In this document: piece after piece, positions 41,509-49,372 of the stretch
How the letters are laid out: the number at the start of each line of letters is the position of its first letter
Position numbering within the stretch: position 1 is the first letter of the stretch
Assembly: GCA_045123075.1 (NCBI GenBank)
Contig: JBGVIJ010000063.1
Coordinates: forward strand, 1-53,589
DNA from: JAHHUH01 sp045123075
GTDB lineage: Bacteria > Bacillota > Negativicutes > Acidaminococcales > Acidaminococcaceae
Direction of reading: 5' to 3'
DNA length: 53,589 bases
Position numbers and translations under genes: made by a program
The notes under the pieces: model-generated
Seen by the model: only the letters and a program-made list of their open reading frames with translations
Databases searched by the model: none
Told to the model about the DNA's origin: nothing

Positions 41509-42183
41509 GTGCTGATAAATGCCAAATTATCAAAGGACAAGCGTATAGAAATTGCAGCGGAAGAAATTTTTTCTAAGTATGGTTACGAAAAAGCAACCAT
41601 AGATCAAATTATTTCTTTGGCTGATGTAGGCAAGGGTACCGTTTATAAATATTTTGGAAATAAGGAGCAACTTTTTTACAAATTAGTTACTGCTAAAAAC
41701 GAACCTTTTGTGGAAGCTTTGCGTGTAGCTGTTGAAGGCGAAAGTGAGCTAAAAAGCAAGCTCACTGCTTATTTTAAGGTGATGGTAGAGTTTTACCAAA
41801 AGAACTGTGCCTTGTGGCAAATTATTTATTTTGAAATGCTCAACAGTAGTTATTGCACTATTGTTTATGACGAAAATGATAACGCTAAAGTTGTTGCTCG
41901 TTATAGCGAAGATATGGTAAGCGAAGAAGTTAAAGAACGCTTCCTTCGTTATCATAATCTACTGACTTCTGAATTTGAGATTTTGCATAAGATTGTCGTG
42001 GATGGGATGCATGAAGGAACCTTAAAATCCGGTAATGCCCGCATTGCAGGAAGTCACCTGTTCTTTGGAGTTGCCATGGGTATTTTCCACCACATTCGCC
42101 AATATAAAGACGAGCTTACCACAGAAGAAGCCGCTAAAATTATTGTAGACCGCTTCCTTCATGGTGAAGCTTGCCAATCTTAA
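41509..42183 (+). CDS. TetR/AcrR-family regulator
   Basis: A 224-aa protein with an N-terminal TetR DNA-binding domain (about 8-58; EIFSKYGYEKATIDQIISLA then VGKGTVYKYFGNKEQLF) and a helical ligand-binding part. Start GTG 41509 is 7 bases after AAGGAGG; the longer in-frame reading from 41485 includes that site. It diverges from the korDABC operon and precedes the thiamine riboswitch, so a role in controlling kor is a guess from position. Confidence 0.87.
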   Translation: MLINAKLSKDKRIEIAAEEIFSKYGYEKATIDQIISLADVGKGTVYKYFGNKEQLFYKLVTAKNEPFVEALRVAVEGESELKSKLTAYFKVMVEFYQKNCALWQIIYFEMLNSSYCTIVYDENDNAKVVARYSEDMVSEEVKERFLRYHNLLTSEFEILHKIVVDGMHEGTLKSGNARIAGSHLFFGVAMGIFHHIRQYKDELTTEEAAKIIVDRFLHGEACQS

Positions 42184-42194
42184 AACTTAATAAA

Positions 42195-42285
42195 AATAAC
42201 GCTAGGGGCGCATTTGCTGAGAGGACTATAGTCCGACCCTTCGAACCTGTCATACGGATAATACCGGCGTAGGAAAGCGAAACCG
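42195..42285 (+). promoter_or_regulatory. TPP riboswitch (THI box)
   Basis: Conserved THI-box blocks are present in order: GGGGCG, CTGAGA(GGA), CCGACCC, GAACCTG, CGGATAATACCGGCGTAGGAA. It lies upstream of thiC and would switch it off when thiamine diphosphate is abundant. Its 3' strand takes part in the antiterminator described in the next entry. Confidence 0.95.
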
Positions 42286-42317
42286 TTTTATGGATTTAAT
42301 CTATAAATATATTTACT

Positions 42318-42351
42318 AAAAGCTGATTTCCTACAGAAATCAGCTTTTTAT
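42318..42351 (+). terminator. TPP-controlled attenuator terminator
   Basis: AAAAGCTGATTTC (42318-42330) / GAAATCAGCTTTT (42336-42348) stem with T-tail. TTTCCTAC (42327-42334) is perfectly complementary to GTAGGAAA (42269-42276) at the end of the aptamer, giving an 8-bp antiterminator when TPP is absent. Confidence 0.88.
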
Positions 42352-42403
42352 TTTTAGAATTTTAAAGAGCAATGAGTTTTTAAAATTTGAAGGAGGTTAA
42401 ATT

Positions 42404-43702
42404 ATGACAACTCAAATGCAATTTGCAAGACAAGGTGTAATTACTAAGGAAATGGAATTTGTAGCGCGAGAGGAAAATTTAAGTTCTGAATTTATCCGTG
42501 AGGGTGTAGCAAAAGGAACTATTGCTATTTGCTGTAACATTAATCATAAAAATTTAAAACCTCGTGGAGTTGGTGCAGGCTTGCGGGTGAAGGTAAACGC
42601 TAATATTGGTACGTCCGATAGTTTCCCGGAACTTGCACCGGAACTTGGAAAATTACATGCTGCTATAGCCGCAGGGACAGATTCTATCATGGATTTATCT
42701 ACTGGCGGAAATATTACTGCGTCTCGTAGAGCAATCATTGGTGCTTCAGATGTTATGGTTGGGACTGTTCCCATTTATCAAGTTGCGGTGGAAACCATTC
42801 AAAAGCGTGGTGCGGTAGTGGAAATGACAAAAGAAGATTTGTTTGATGTGATTCGTATGCAAGCTCAAGATGGTGCAGATTTTATGACACTTCATTGTGG
42901 CATTAACCGCAATGTTTTGAAAGCATTGACTGATGAAGGTCGTATTATGGATGTTGTAAGTCGTGGTGGTAGTTTTATTACAGGTTGGATGCTTCACAAT
43001 GGCAAAGAGAACCCTTTATATGAATACTTCGACGAAATTTTAGATATTTGCGAAGAATATGATGTTACCATTAGCTTAGGTGATGGCTTGCGTCCGGGAT
43101 GCTTGGCTGATGGAACTGATAGAGCACAAATTCAAGAGTTGTTAAATTTGGGAGAACTTACCCAAAGAGCGTGGGAACGTGGCGTACAGGTGATGGTGGA
43201 AGGCCCTGGTCATATGCCTTATGACCAAATTGAAACCAATATGAAATTACAAAAACGTTTGTGCCATGAAGCACCATTTTATGTGCTTGGACCCTTAGTT
43301 ACGGATGTAGCGCCCGGTTATGATCATATTACTAGCGCTATAGGTGGAACTTTGGCGGCTATAAGCGGAGCTGATTTTTTGTGTTACGTAACACCTGCAG
43401 AACATCTTGGCTTACCGGATTTGAATGATGTACGTGAAGGTGTTATTGCTGCGAGAATTGCTGCGCATGCTGCAGATTTGGCTCGAGGAAATGAAAATGC
43501 GTGGGCATGGGATAATGATATGGCACAAGCTCGTAAAGACTTGGATTGGGAAAAACAATTAGCTTTGGCGATAGACCCTGTAAAAGCAAAGGAATATCGT
43601 TTGAAGAAAAATAAAACAGGCGAAGAAGCCTGCTCTATGTGTGGAGAATATTGTGCCGTAAAAATTGTGGGTAAATACCTGGAAGAACATAAAAAGAGAT
43701 AA
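42404..43702 (+). CDS. thiC: Phosphomethylpyrimidine synthase
   Basis: Radical SAM enzyme that turns 5-aminoimidazole ribotide into HMP-phosphate for thiamine synthesis. The 432-aa product is the shorter bacterial form. The unusual C-terminal cluster motif CSMCGEYC (CX2CX4C), STGGNI, GDGLRPGCLADGTD and VEGPGHMP are all visible. Start ATG 42404 follows AAGGAGG. It is under the TPP riboswitch and forms a single-gene unit ended by a terminator. Confidence 0.97.
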   Translation: MTTQMQFARQGVITKEMEFVAREENLSSEFIREGVAKGTIAICCNINHKNLKPRGVGAGLRVKVNANIGTSDSFPELAPELGKLHAAIAAGTDSIMDLSTGGNITASRRAIIGASDVMVGTVPIYQVAVETIQKRGAVVEMTKEDLFDVIRMQAQDGADFMTLHCGINRNVLKALTDEGRIMDVVSRGGSFITGWMLHNGKENPLYEYFDEILDICEEYDVTISLGDGLRPGCLADGTDRAQIQELLNLGELTQRAWERGVQVMVEGPGHMPYDQIETNMKLQKRLCHEAPFYVLGPLVTDVAPGYDHITSAIGGTLAAISGADFLCYVTPAEHLGLPDLNDVREGVIAARIAAHAADLARGNENAWAWDNDMAQARKDLDWEKQLALAIDPVKAKEYRLKKNKTGEEACSMCGEYCAVKIVGKYLEEHKKR

Positions 43703-43706
43703 TAAA

Positions 43707-43737
43707 AAGGACGAGCGTTTTATTGCTCGTCCTTCTA
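43707..43737. terminator. Bidirectional terminator after thiC
   Basis: AAGGACGAGC / GCTCGTCCTT stem (10 bp) with an 8-base loop, between convergent thiC and the ECF S-component gene. Confidence 0.85.
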
Positions 43738-43741
43738 AAAA

Positions 43742-44260
43742 TTACTTCTTTAAGATTTGTACGAAGTGCTGACGGAGATTACATTTCCAGTATAAAAGTA
43801 TGCTTATTCCTGCACCGAGGGTTGCTTGTAAGATTTGGTAAGGCATTTTTAAAATAGCATATTCCGGCGTTCCATAAATAAAAGCTCTGCCGAGAGTGTA
43901 GCCAACTACCATAATGATTGCTCCAAAAACTACGCCTAAGACGGATGCGAAGATAGGATTGTTTTTGAAAGTGTAGTGGGCAATGTACGAAATAACAATT
44001 GCTTGTAAGCCGTGAGTTACTAGCGAAACGAACATTGGTGCCGGGTAAAAAAGGAAATCGCCAATAAAAGCACCAATGCCGCCAACGATGAATGCTGCCA
44101 TAGGGTCTAATATTAACGCTGCCGTACAAATAACAATGTCATTTAAGTAGAGCCTGCCGCCGGGAACAGGTACCCCAAAAGAACTGAGGACGATGTTGAA
44201 GGCCATAAACATGGCGGTAATGCACAGCCAAACAGTGCCTCTTGCTTTGGTTTCTTTCAT
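43742..44260 (-). CDS. ECF transporter S-component, vitamin type uncertain
   Basis: A 172-aa membrane protein with about five or six helices, of the ECF S-component type (AMFMAFNIVLSSFGVPVPGGRL; LNDIVICTAALILDP; GGIGAFIGDFLFYPAPMF). It would bind a vitamin and use a shared ECF energising module encoded elsewhere. The thiC neighbour suggests HMP or thiamine, but it has no THI box and is divergent from a MocR-like gene, which suggests vitamin B6. The start is the ATG at 44260, 9 bases after GGAG; the upstream ATG touches the ribosome site. Confidence 0.78.
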   Translation of the reverse strand: MKETKARGTVWLCITAMFMAFNIVLSSFGVPVPGGRLYLNDIVICTAALILDPMAAFIVGGIGAFIGDFLFYPAPMFVSLVTHGLQAIVISYIAHYTFKNNPIFASVLGVVFGAIIMVVGYTLGRAFIYGTPEYAILKMPYQILQATLGAGISILLYWKCNLRQHFVQILKK

Positions 44261-44276
44261 TATTACCATCTCCTTG

Positions 44277-44322
44277 ATTTTAAGATGTTGTTAGCATACA
44301 ATCATTGTTGTAATCTTAAAAT
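44277..44322. promoter_or_regulatory. Inverted repeats between ECF S-component and MocR-like genes
   Basis: A perfect 10-base inverted repeat ATTTTAAGAT (44277-44286) / ATCTTAAAAT (44313-44322) with a 26-base gap, enclosing a second palindrome ACAAT-C-ATTGT (44298-44308). It fills the divergent intergenic region and is a likely operator for the MocR-like regulator. Confidence 0.5.
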
Positions 44323-44352
44323 AACCAGATTAGGAGAAATTTATATATCCAG

Positions 44353-45441
44353 ATGAATTATAAAATTTTAAAAGGGACACATGTTCCTGCATACTTACAA
44401 GTTTATAACCAAATAAAAGACGATATCATAAATGAAGTATATCAGTTTAATAGTAAGCTGCCGTCTAAAAGAATAGTCGCAGAAGAACTTGGAATAAGCA
44501 TAACTACGGTGGAACACGCTTATACTTTGTTATGGGATGAGGGATATATTGAAGCTAGACAGCGTAGTGGTTATTTCGTAAGATTTCGTGGTGAAGATGG
44601 TTTTGCAGCCGCTCCTAAAGGACCTAATCGTTATGAGATTGCCGGTGTTGGTTCTGCTTCTATTGGAGTGAAGTTTCCGTTTTCTGTTTTGGCTAAGACA
44701 ATTAGAAAAGTTACCGCTGATTTAGGTGCAGGTATTTTAAGTTCATCACCTAATTTTGGTTGTGTTGAGTTTCGCGAAGCCATTAGAAAATATTTGGCTC
44801 GTAGCAGAAGTATTGATGCAAATGTAGAGCAGATTATAATTGGTTCCGGTGCTGAGTATCTTTATGGTTTGTTAACGGAAGTTTTAGGGAAAAATTGTAT
44901 TTATGCTATTGAAGACCCCTCTTACCAAAAGATTGAACAAGTTTATTTATCAAAAGGCATCAATGTTGAAAAATTAAAACTTACTTCGGATGGTATAGAA
45001 AGTACAGCTTTGCAGTTAGCAAGAGCTAAAGCGTTGCATATCTCACCTTATCGCAGCTTCCCCAGTGGTGTAAGTGCTTCTTTGTCAAAGCGGCAAGAGT
45101 ATATCAGTTGGGTAAATGTTGGCGATAGATATATCATAGAAGATGATTTTGAATCAGAGTTTTCTGTGGAACGCAAAGCAGAAGCCACGGTGTTTTCTTT
45201 GGCGACTAAAGATAATGTTATTTATATGAATACTTTCTCTCAAACCATATCACCATCGTTAAGGGTTGCGTATATGGTTTTGCCGAAAGCATTAGTTCCT
45301 GTTTTCGAGAATAAAGTTGGGTTTTATGCTTGCACTGTGCCTACGGTTATTCAATATGTTCTAACTGAACTGCTTGAAAGTGGTAATTTTGAACGACATA
45401 TTAATAGAGTACGTCGCCAAAAAAGAAAAGCGTTGAAGTGA
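44353..45441 (+). CDS. MocR-like GntR/aminotransferase regulator, degenerate and short
   Basis: A 362-aa protein. Residues about 8-75 form a GntR winged helix (LQVYNQIKDDII, LPSKRIVAEELGIS, ARQRSGYFV), followed by a fold-type I aminotransferase-like domain (AIEDPSYQKI, YIIEDDFESEF). The PLP-binding lysine, normally in TFSKTLxPxLR, is Gln297 in NTFSQTISPSLR. The protein also stops about 100 residues earlier than usual MocR proteins (roughly 450-500 aa), right at a terminator, so the C-terminal aminotransferase part is missing. It may sense something other than PLP or be decaying. It diverges from the ECF S-component. Confidence 0.8.
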   Translation: MNYKILKGTHVPAYLQVYNQIKDDIINEVYQFNSKLPSKRIVAEELGISITTVEHAYTLLWDEGYIEARQRSGYFVRFRGEDGFAAAPKGPNRYEIAGVGSASIGVKFPFSVLAKTIRKVTADLGAGILSSSPNFGCVEFREAIRKYLARSRSIDANVEQIIIGSGAEYLYGLLTEVLGKNCIYAIEDPSYQKIEQVYLSKGINVEKLKLTSDGIESTALQLARAKALHISPYRSFPSGVSASLSKRQEYISWVNVGDRYIIEDDFESEFSVERKAEATVFSLATKDNVIYMNTFSQTISPSLRVAYMVLPKALVPVFENKVGFYACTVPTVIQYVLTELLESGNFERHINRVRRQKRKALK

Positions 45442-45444
45442 AAT

Positions 45445-45484
45445 AAAAACTCTCCCCCGAAAATTTTCGAGGGAGAGTTTACTT
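45445..45484. terminator. Bidirectional terminator after the MocR-like gene
   Basis: AAACTCTCCC / GGGAGAGTTT outer stem with an inner CGAAAATTTTCG hairpin, between convergent genes. Confidence 0.85.
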
Positions 45485-45497
45485 TTGAATATAGGTA

Positions 45498-46949
45498 TTA
45501 ATCTTGATAGTTAACTGCTTTGTCGAAGAGTTCTTCAACTTCTTGAGAAGGAGCAGGAGTGCAGAGGGTTGCAATTACTGCTGCTACAAAACCGATGAAG
45601 AAACCGGGGATGATTTCGTAAATGCCAAGGTGAGGCAGGTAGGTGAACCAAGCGATGTCCACAACTGCGCCTACTACGATACCAATCAATGCGCCGGTGT
45701 AGTTAAAGCGTTTCCAGAACAAGCTGAGCATGATTGCAGGGCCAAATGCTGCGCCGAACACGCCCCAAGCATTTGCTACCAAGCTCATAATGGAACCAGA
45801 GTTAGGACTTGCTGCGATGAATACGGAGATAATGGATACAATCATTACAACAATGCGACCAACCCAAAGCATTTCGTTATCGGAAACTTTGTTTTTGCGA
45901 ACGATGGGTTTGTAAACGTCACTTGCGAAAGAGGAAGCTGCTGCCAAAAGTTGGCTGTCAGCAGTACTCAAAGACGCTGCCAATACTGCGGAAAGCAACA
46001 AGCCGGACAAGAGTGCCGGGAAAATGGTGCGAACCATGGTGATAAATACCAAGGAGTTGCCATTGATGGTTTCGTCAAAGCCTAAGAACATACGACCTAC
46101 AACACCGATTACACCAGCGAATACTACTACGGAAGTAGTCCAAGCAACTGCGATGGTAGCAGATTTTTTCATGTTGCTTTGTTTGTTCAAGGACATGAAG
46201 CGTACGATGATGTGAGGCATACCGAAGTAACCAAGACCCCAACCTAAACCGGAAACGATATCTTTCCAACTAGACATAGGATTCCAAAATTCAGCAGGAA
46301 TGGTAGCTACTTTACTTGCATCTACAAATGCATAAGCGAAGAGCGGAGCGATGAGCATTGCACCGAAGATTAACAATGCTTGCAAGAAGTCAGTCCAGCA
46401 AACTGCGCTGAAACCGCCCAAGAAAGTAATAGCGATAATGATGAATGCTGCCAAGTACATTGCGATATCAGTTTCAAGACCAGTTACGGTGTTGAACAAG
46501 GTGCCGCAAGCTTTAATACTGGAAGCGGAGTAAATGGTATAAGCTACCAAGAATACAACTGCGCAAACGATTTGCAATGCGCGAGATTTAGACAAGAAAC
46601 GATGGGTTAAATATTCAGGAATGGTAATGGAGTCATTAGCCACGATGGAGAAGGTACGCAAGCGGGGTGCTTGATATACCCAGCTAAGAGTATAACCAAG
46701 TGCCAAACCTACGGCAATCCACATTTGACCAAGACCAAGAGCATATACGGAAGTGGGCAAGCCCATCAAAACCCACGCACTCATATCGGAAGCGCCGGCA
46801 GAAAGAGCAGTTACCCATGGGCCCATTTGACGACCACCCAAGAAATAACCTTTTTCGCCGCCGTCTTTATCTTTAATAAAGAACCAAACGCCTACACCTA
46901 GCAAACCGGCCAAGTACAGGACGAATACACCAACTTCAACTAAATTCAT
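45498..46949 (-). CDS. putP: Sodium:solute symporter, PutP (proline) type
   Basis: A 483-aa member of the solute:sodium symporter family with about 13 helices. Residues GYFLGGRQMGPWVTALSAGA and SDMSAWVLMGLPTSVYALGL carry the PutP sodium-site region, and the length is that of Na+/proline symporters. Import of proline with Na+ is the likely role; other amino acids cannot be excluded. The start follows GGAGGGA. It is a single-gene unit with its own promoter and a shared terminator. Confidence 0.88.
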   Translation of the reverse strand: MNLVEVGVFVLYLAGLLGVGVWFFIKDKDGGEKGYFLGGRQMGPWVTALSAGASDMSAWVLMGLPTSVYALGLGQMWIAVGLALGYTLSWVYQAPRLRTFSIVANDSITIPEYLTHRFLSKSRALQIVCAVVFLVAYTIYSASSIKACGTLFNTVTGLETDIAMYLAAFIIIAITFLGGFSAVCWTDFLQALLIFGAMLIAPLFAYAFVDASKVATIPAEFWNPMSSWKDIVSGLGWGLGYFGMPHIIVRFMSLNKQSNMKKSATIAVAWTTSVVVFAGVIGVVGRMFLGFDETINGNSLVFITMVRTIFPALLSGLLLSAVLAASLSTADSQLLAAASSFASDVYKPIVRKNKVSDNEMLWVGRIVVMIVSIISVFIAASPNSGSIMSLVANAWGVFGAAFGPAIMLSLFWKRFNYTGALIGIVVGAVVDIAWFTYLPHLGIYEIIPGFFIGFVAAVIATLCTPAPSQEVEELFDKAVNYQD

Positions 46950-46978
46950 ACAAATCCCTCCAGATGATAGATACTAAC

Positions 46979-47008
46979 ATTATACACAAAGATGCATATA
47001 CATTACAA
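46979..47008 (-). promoter_or_regulatory. Promoter of the PutP-type gene
   Basis: On the minus strand TTGTAA (47008-47003) and TATAAT (46984-46979) with an 18-base spacer, 30 bases before the start. Confidence 0.55.
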
Positions 47009-47078
47009 GGGAAATAATAGTTACAAAAAAGTATACATTAACGACGCTAATTATTTATTTGTCTCTTTTGTAGATTTC

Positions 47079-47107
47079 TTGACGGCTTTTTTTGACTGTT
47101 ATATAAT
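47079..47107 (+). promoter_or_regulatory. Promoter of the DUF1934-argS-pyrG unit
   Basis: TTGACG (47079-47084), 17-base spacer, TATAAT (47102-47107): a near-consensus promoter. It leaves a leader of about 140 bases. Confidence 0.75.
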
Positions 47108-47113
47108 ATTGTA

Positions 47114-47255
47114 GGATATGGATGTTTCATTTTTTGAGCTATAAAAAGAGTTGTAAAAGATGAAACAAATCTTGTAAGAGCTTGTACCCTTTCAATGCAA
47201 AAAGCTTTTTTGGATGGTGTTGGGGCAGGCTCTAAATGTGTTTGCGGAGAAGTAA
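47114..47255 (+). other. Leader of the DUF1934-argS mRNA
   Basis: The 306-base gap between putP and this unit holds the two promoters and this untranslated leader. TGTTTCAT (about 47122-47129) can pair with ATGAAACA (about 47160-47167), and an AAAAAGC/GCTTTTTT-type stretch follows. There is no T-box core (no AGGGTGGNACC-type sequence) although argS is downstream. Only very short reading frames occur in it. I cannot assign a function. Confidence 0.35.
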
Positions 47256-47690
47256 ATGAAACCTGTAAAAATACGCATTATTAGCTCTGTAAAAGATGAA
47301 AATGGTAGGCAGCAACCGTCTGAACAAATCTGCTTCGGACGTATGGCTGAAAAGAACGGTACTAATTATGTTTTCTATGAAGAAAGCGAAGTAACCGGAC
47401 TGGAAGGCACCAAGACCACTATTAAATGGAATGATGAAAGAATAATCATTTTGCGTAGTGGCACTTTGGATCATCGCCAGGAATTTTGCCAAGGCTTGGT
47501 AGATAAAAGTCTTTACCAAACTCCTTATTTGAAGATTCCTTTGGAGACTGCAACTAAGTATCTTTATACAGGATTCCGCAAAGGTGTTTGGAATTTAGAA
47601 ATAGAATATTCACTTTCCCACAGTGGACAACCCTATGGTGATATGAAGATTTTAATAGAGATTGAGGAGGACACGAAAGGTGGACATTAA
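47256..47690 (+). CDS. DUF1934 (YwiB-like) beta-barrel protein
   Basis: A 144-aa protein of the DUF1934/YwiB family, a small beta-barrel of lipocalin-like size, with the segments YVFYEESEVTGLEGTKTTIK and SLSHSGQPYGDMKILIEI. The function is unknown. The same gene precedes argS in Bacillus (ywiB-argS), and here it overlaps argS by 11 bases. Start ATG 47256 follows GGAGAAG. Confidence 0.85.
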   Translation: MKPVKIRIISSVKDENGRQQPSEQICFGRMAEKNGTNYVFYEESEVTGLEGTKTTIKWNDERIIILRSGTLDHRQEFCQGLVDKSLYQTPYLKIPLETATKYLYTGFRKGVWNLEIEYSLSHSGQPYGDMKILIEIEEDTKGGH

Positions 47691-49344
47691 ACAAATTTTG
47701 GCTACGGCTATTAAAGCTGCGGCACAAAAGGCAATTGATGAGGGCACTGTTAAAGGCGGCGAGTTGCCGGAGGTATTGTTGGAAGTACCTCCCCAAAAAG
47801 AATTTGGTGATTTTGCAACCAACTTCGCTATGCAATCTGCTCGTGCTTTAAAATGCAACCCTCGTATGATTGCTCAGGCAGTTGTAGATAATTTGGATTG
47901 CGCTTATGTAGAAAAAATGGAAATTGCAGGCCCCGGCTTCATTAACTTTTATTTGAAGCAAGATTGGATGTACGATATGCTGGCAGGCATTATTGCTGAA
48001 GGTGAAAACTACGGCAATCTGGTAAGCGACTGCAAAGAAAAAATCCAATTGGAATATGTAAGTGCTAACCCCACCGGTCCTTTGCATGTAGGTCATGGTC
48101 GTGGTGCGGCAGTAGGCAGTGCTTTGGCAAATTTAATGAAAGCGGCAGGCATGAACGTTAGCCGTGAATACTACATTAACGACGCTGGCAACCAAATTAA
48201 TAACCTTGCTGCTTCTGTCAACGCACGCTACTTGGAACAACTTGGTCAAACCGTAGAGTTCCCGGAAAACGGCTACCATGGTTACGATATTATTGAAACT
48301 GCAGAACGCATTGTGCGTATCTATGGTGATAAATTCCTCAATATGAGTGAAGAAGAACGTTTGCAAGAGTTCCGTACTATCGCTCTGAAAGAAAAATTGG
48401 CAGCTCTCAAAGAAGACTTGGAAGCTTTCAATGTAACTTACGACGAATGGTTCAGTGAACAAACCTTGCATGACGCAAAAGCTATTAACAGTGCTTGCGA
48501 CCTTTTGACTGAACGCGGCTATATGTATGAACAAGACGGTGCGCTCTGGTTGAAAGCTACTGAATATGGCGACGATAAAGACCGCGTAGTTATTCGTGAT
48601 AACGGTGTTCCCACTTATTTTGCTGCGGACATCGCTTACCACCAAGATAAATATGCTCGTGGTTTTGATAGAGTAATCAATTTGTGGGGCGCTGACCACC
48701 ATGGTTACATTGCTCGTATGAAAGCTGCAGTTGGTGCATTGGGTTATCACCCTGACCAATTGGAAGTACTCATCCTGCAAATGGTAAGCTTGTATCGTAA
48801 TGGCGAACTGGTTAAAATGTCCAAACGTACCGGTCAAAGCGTAACCTTGAATGAATTGATTGAAGAAGTTGGCACCGATGCAGCACGTTTCTTCTTTGTA
48901 ATGCGCTCCATCGATAGCCAATTGGATTTTGACTTGACTTTGGCAACTGAAAAATCCAATGAAAACCCTGTTTACTACATCCAATATGCTCATGCCCGTA
49001 TTTGCAGTATCATGCGTCAACTGGAAGAAGCCGGTATTGTGGTAATGCCTGCAACTGAAGCTAAGTTGAACACCATGACTGAAGCAAGCGAGCTTGAACT
49101 TATTAAAAAATTAGGTGAATATCCTGAAATGCTGGCTAGCGCAGCTAAAGAACGTGCAGTACATCGTGTTGCACATTATGTACATGATTTGGCTGGTTTG
49201 TTCCACTCCTTCTACAACCAATGCAGAATCTTGGGTGTAGACAGCGATTTGCAACAAGCTCGTATCGCTTTGGTTAAAACCGTAGGTCATGTAATTAGAC
49301 ACGCTTTAGGCATTCTTGGTGTATCCGCACCTGAAAGAATGTAA
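47680..49344 (+). CDS. argS: Arginyl-tRNA synthetase
   Basis: Class Ia aminoacyl-tRNA synthetase for arginine, 554 aa. It has the N-terminal Add1-type domain, the HIGH-like motif PTGPLHVGHGRGA (about 127-139), the ADHHGYIARM segment and KMSKRTGQ (KMSKS equivalent). The C-terminal DALR domain contains the anticodon-binding RVAHYVHDLAGLFHSFY. The start is GTG 47680, 9 bases after GAGGAGG and inside the end of the DUF1934 gene; an in-frame reading from 47662 would start upstream of that site. Confidence 0.96.
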   Translation: MDIKQILATAIKAAAQKAIDEGTVKGGELPEVLLEVPPQKEFGDFATNFAMQSARALKCNPRMIAQAVVDNLDCAYVEKMEIAGPGFINFYLKQDWMYDMLAGIIAEGENYGNLVSDCKEKIQLEYVSANPTGPLHVGHGRGAAVGSALANLMKAAGMNVSREYYINDAGNQINNLAASVNARYLEQLGQTVEFPENGYHGYDIIETAERIVRIYGDKFLNMSEEERLQEFRTIALKEKLAALKEDLEAFNVTYDEWFSEQTLHDAKAINSACDLLTERGYMYEQDGALWLKATEYGDDKDRVVIRDNGVPTYFAADIAYHQDKYARGFDRVINLWGADHHGYIARMKAAVGALGYHPDQLEVLILQMVSLYRNGELVKMSKRTGQSVTLNELIEEVGTDAARFFFVMRSIDSQLDFDLTLATEKSNENPVYYIQYAHARICSIMRQLEEAGIVVMPATEAKLNTMTEASELELIKKLGEYPEMLASAAKERAVHRVAHYVHDLAGLFHSFYNQCRILGVDSDLQQARIALVKTVGHVIRHALGILGVSAPERM

Positions 49345-49372
49345 GAATACAAATAGAAAGGGATAGGTAATC

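Noticed and set aside
47114..47255. T-box leader for argS
   Set aside because: No AGGGTGGNACC-like core and no specifier-loop arrangement visible.
47195..47284. 29-codon frame starting before the DUF1934 gene
   Set aside because: No ribosome site, out of frame with the real gene, and no recognisable leader-peptide bias.
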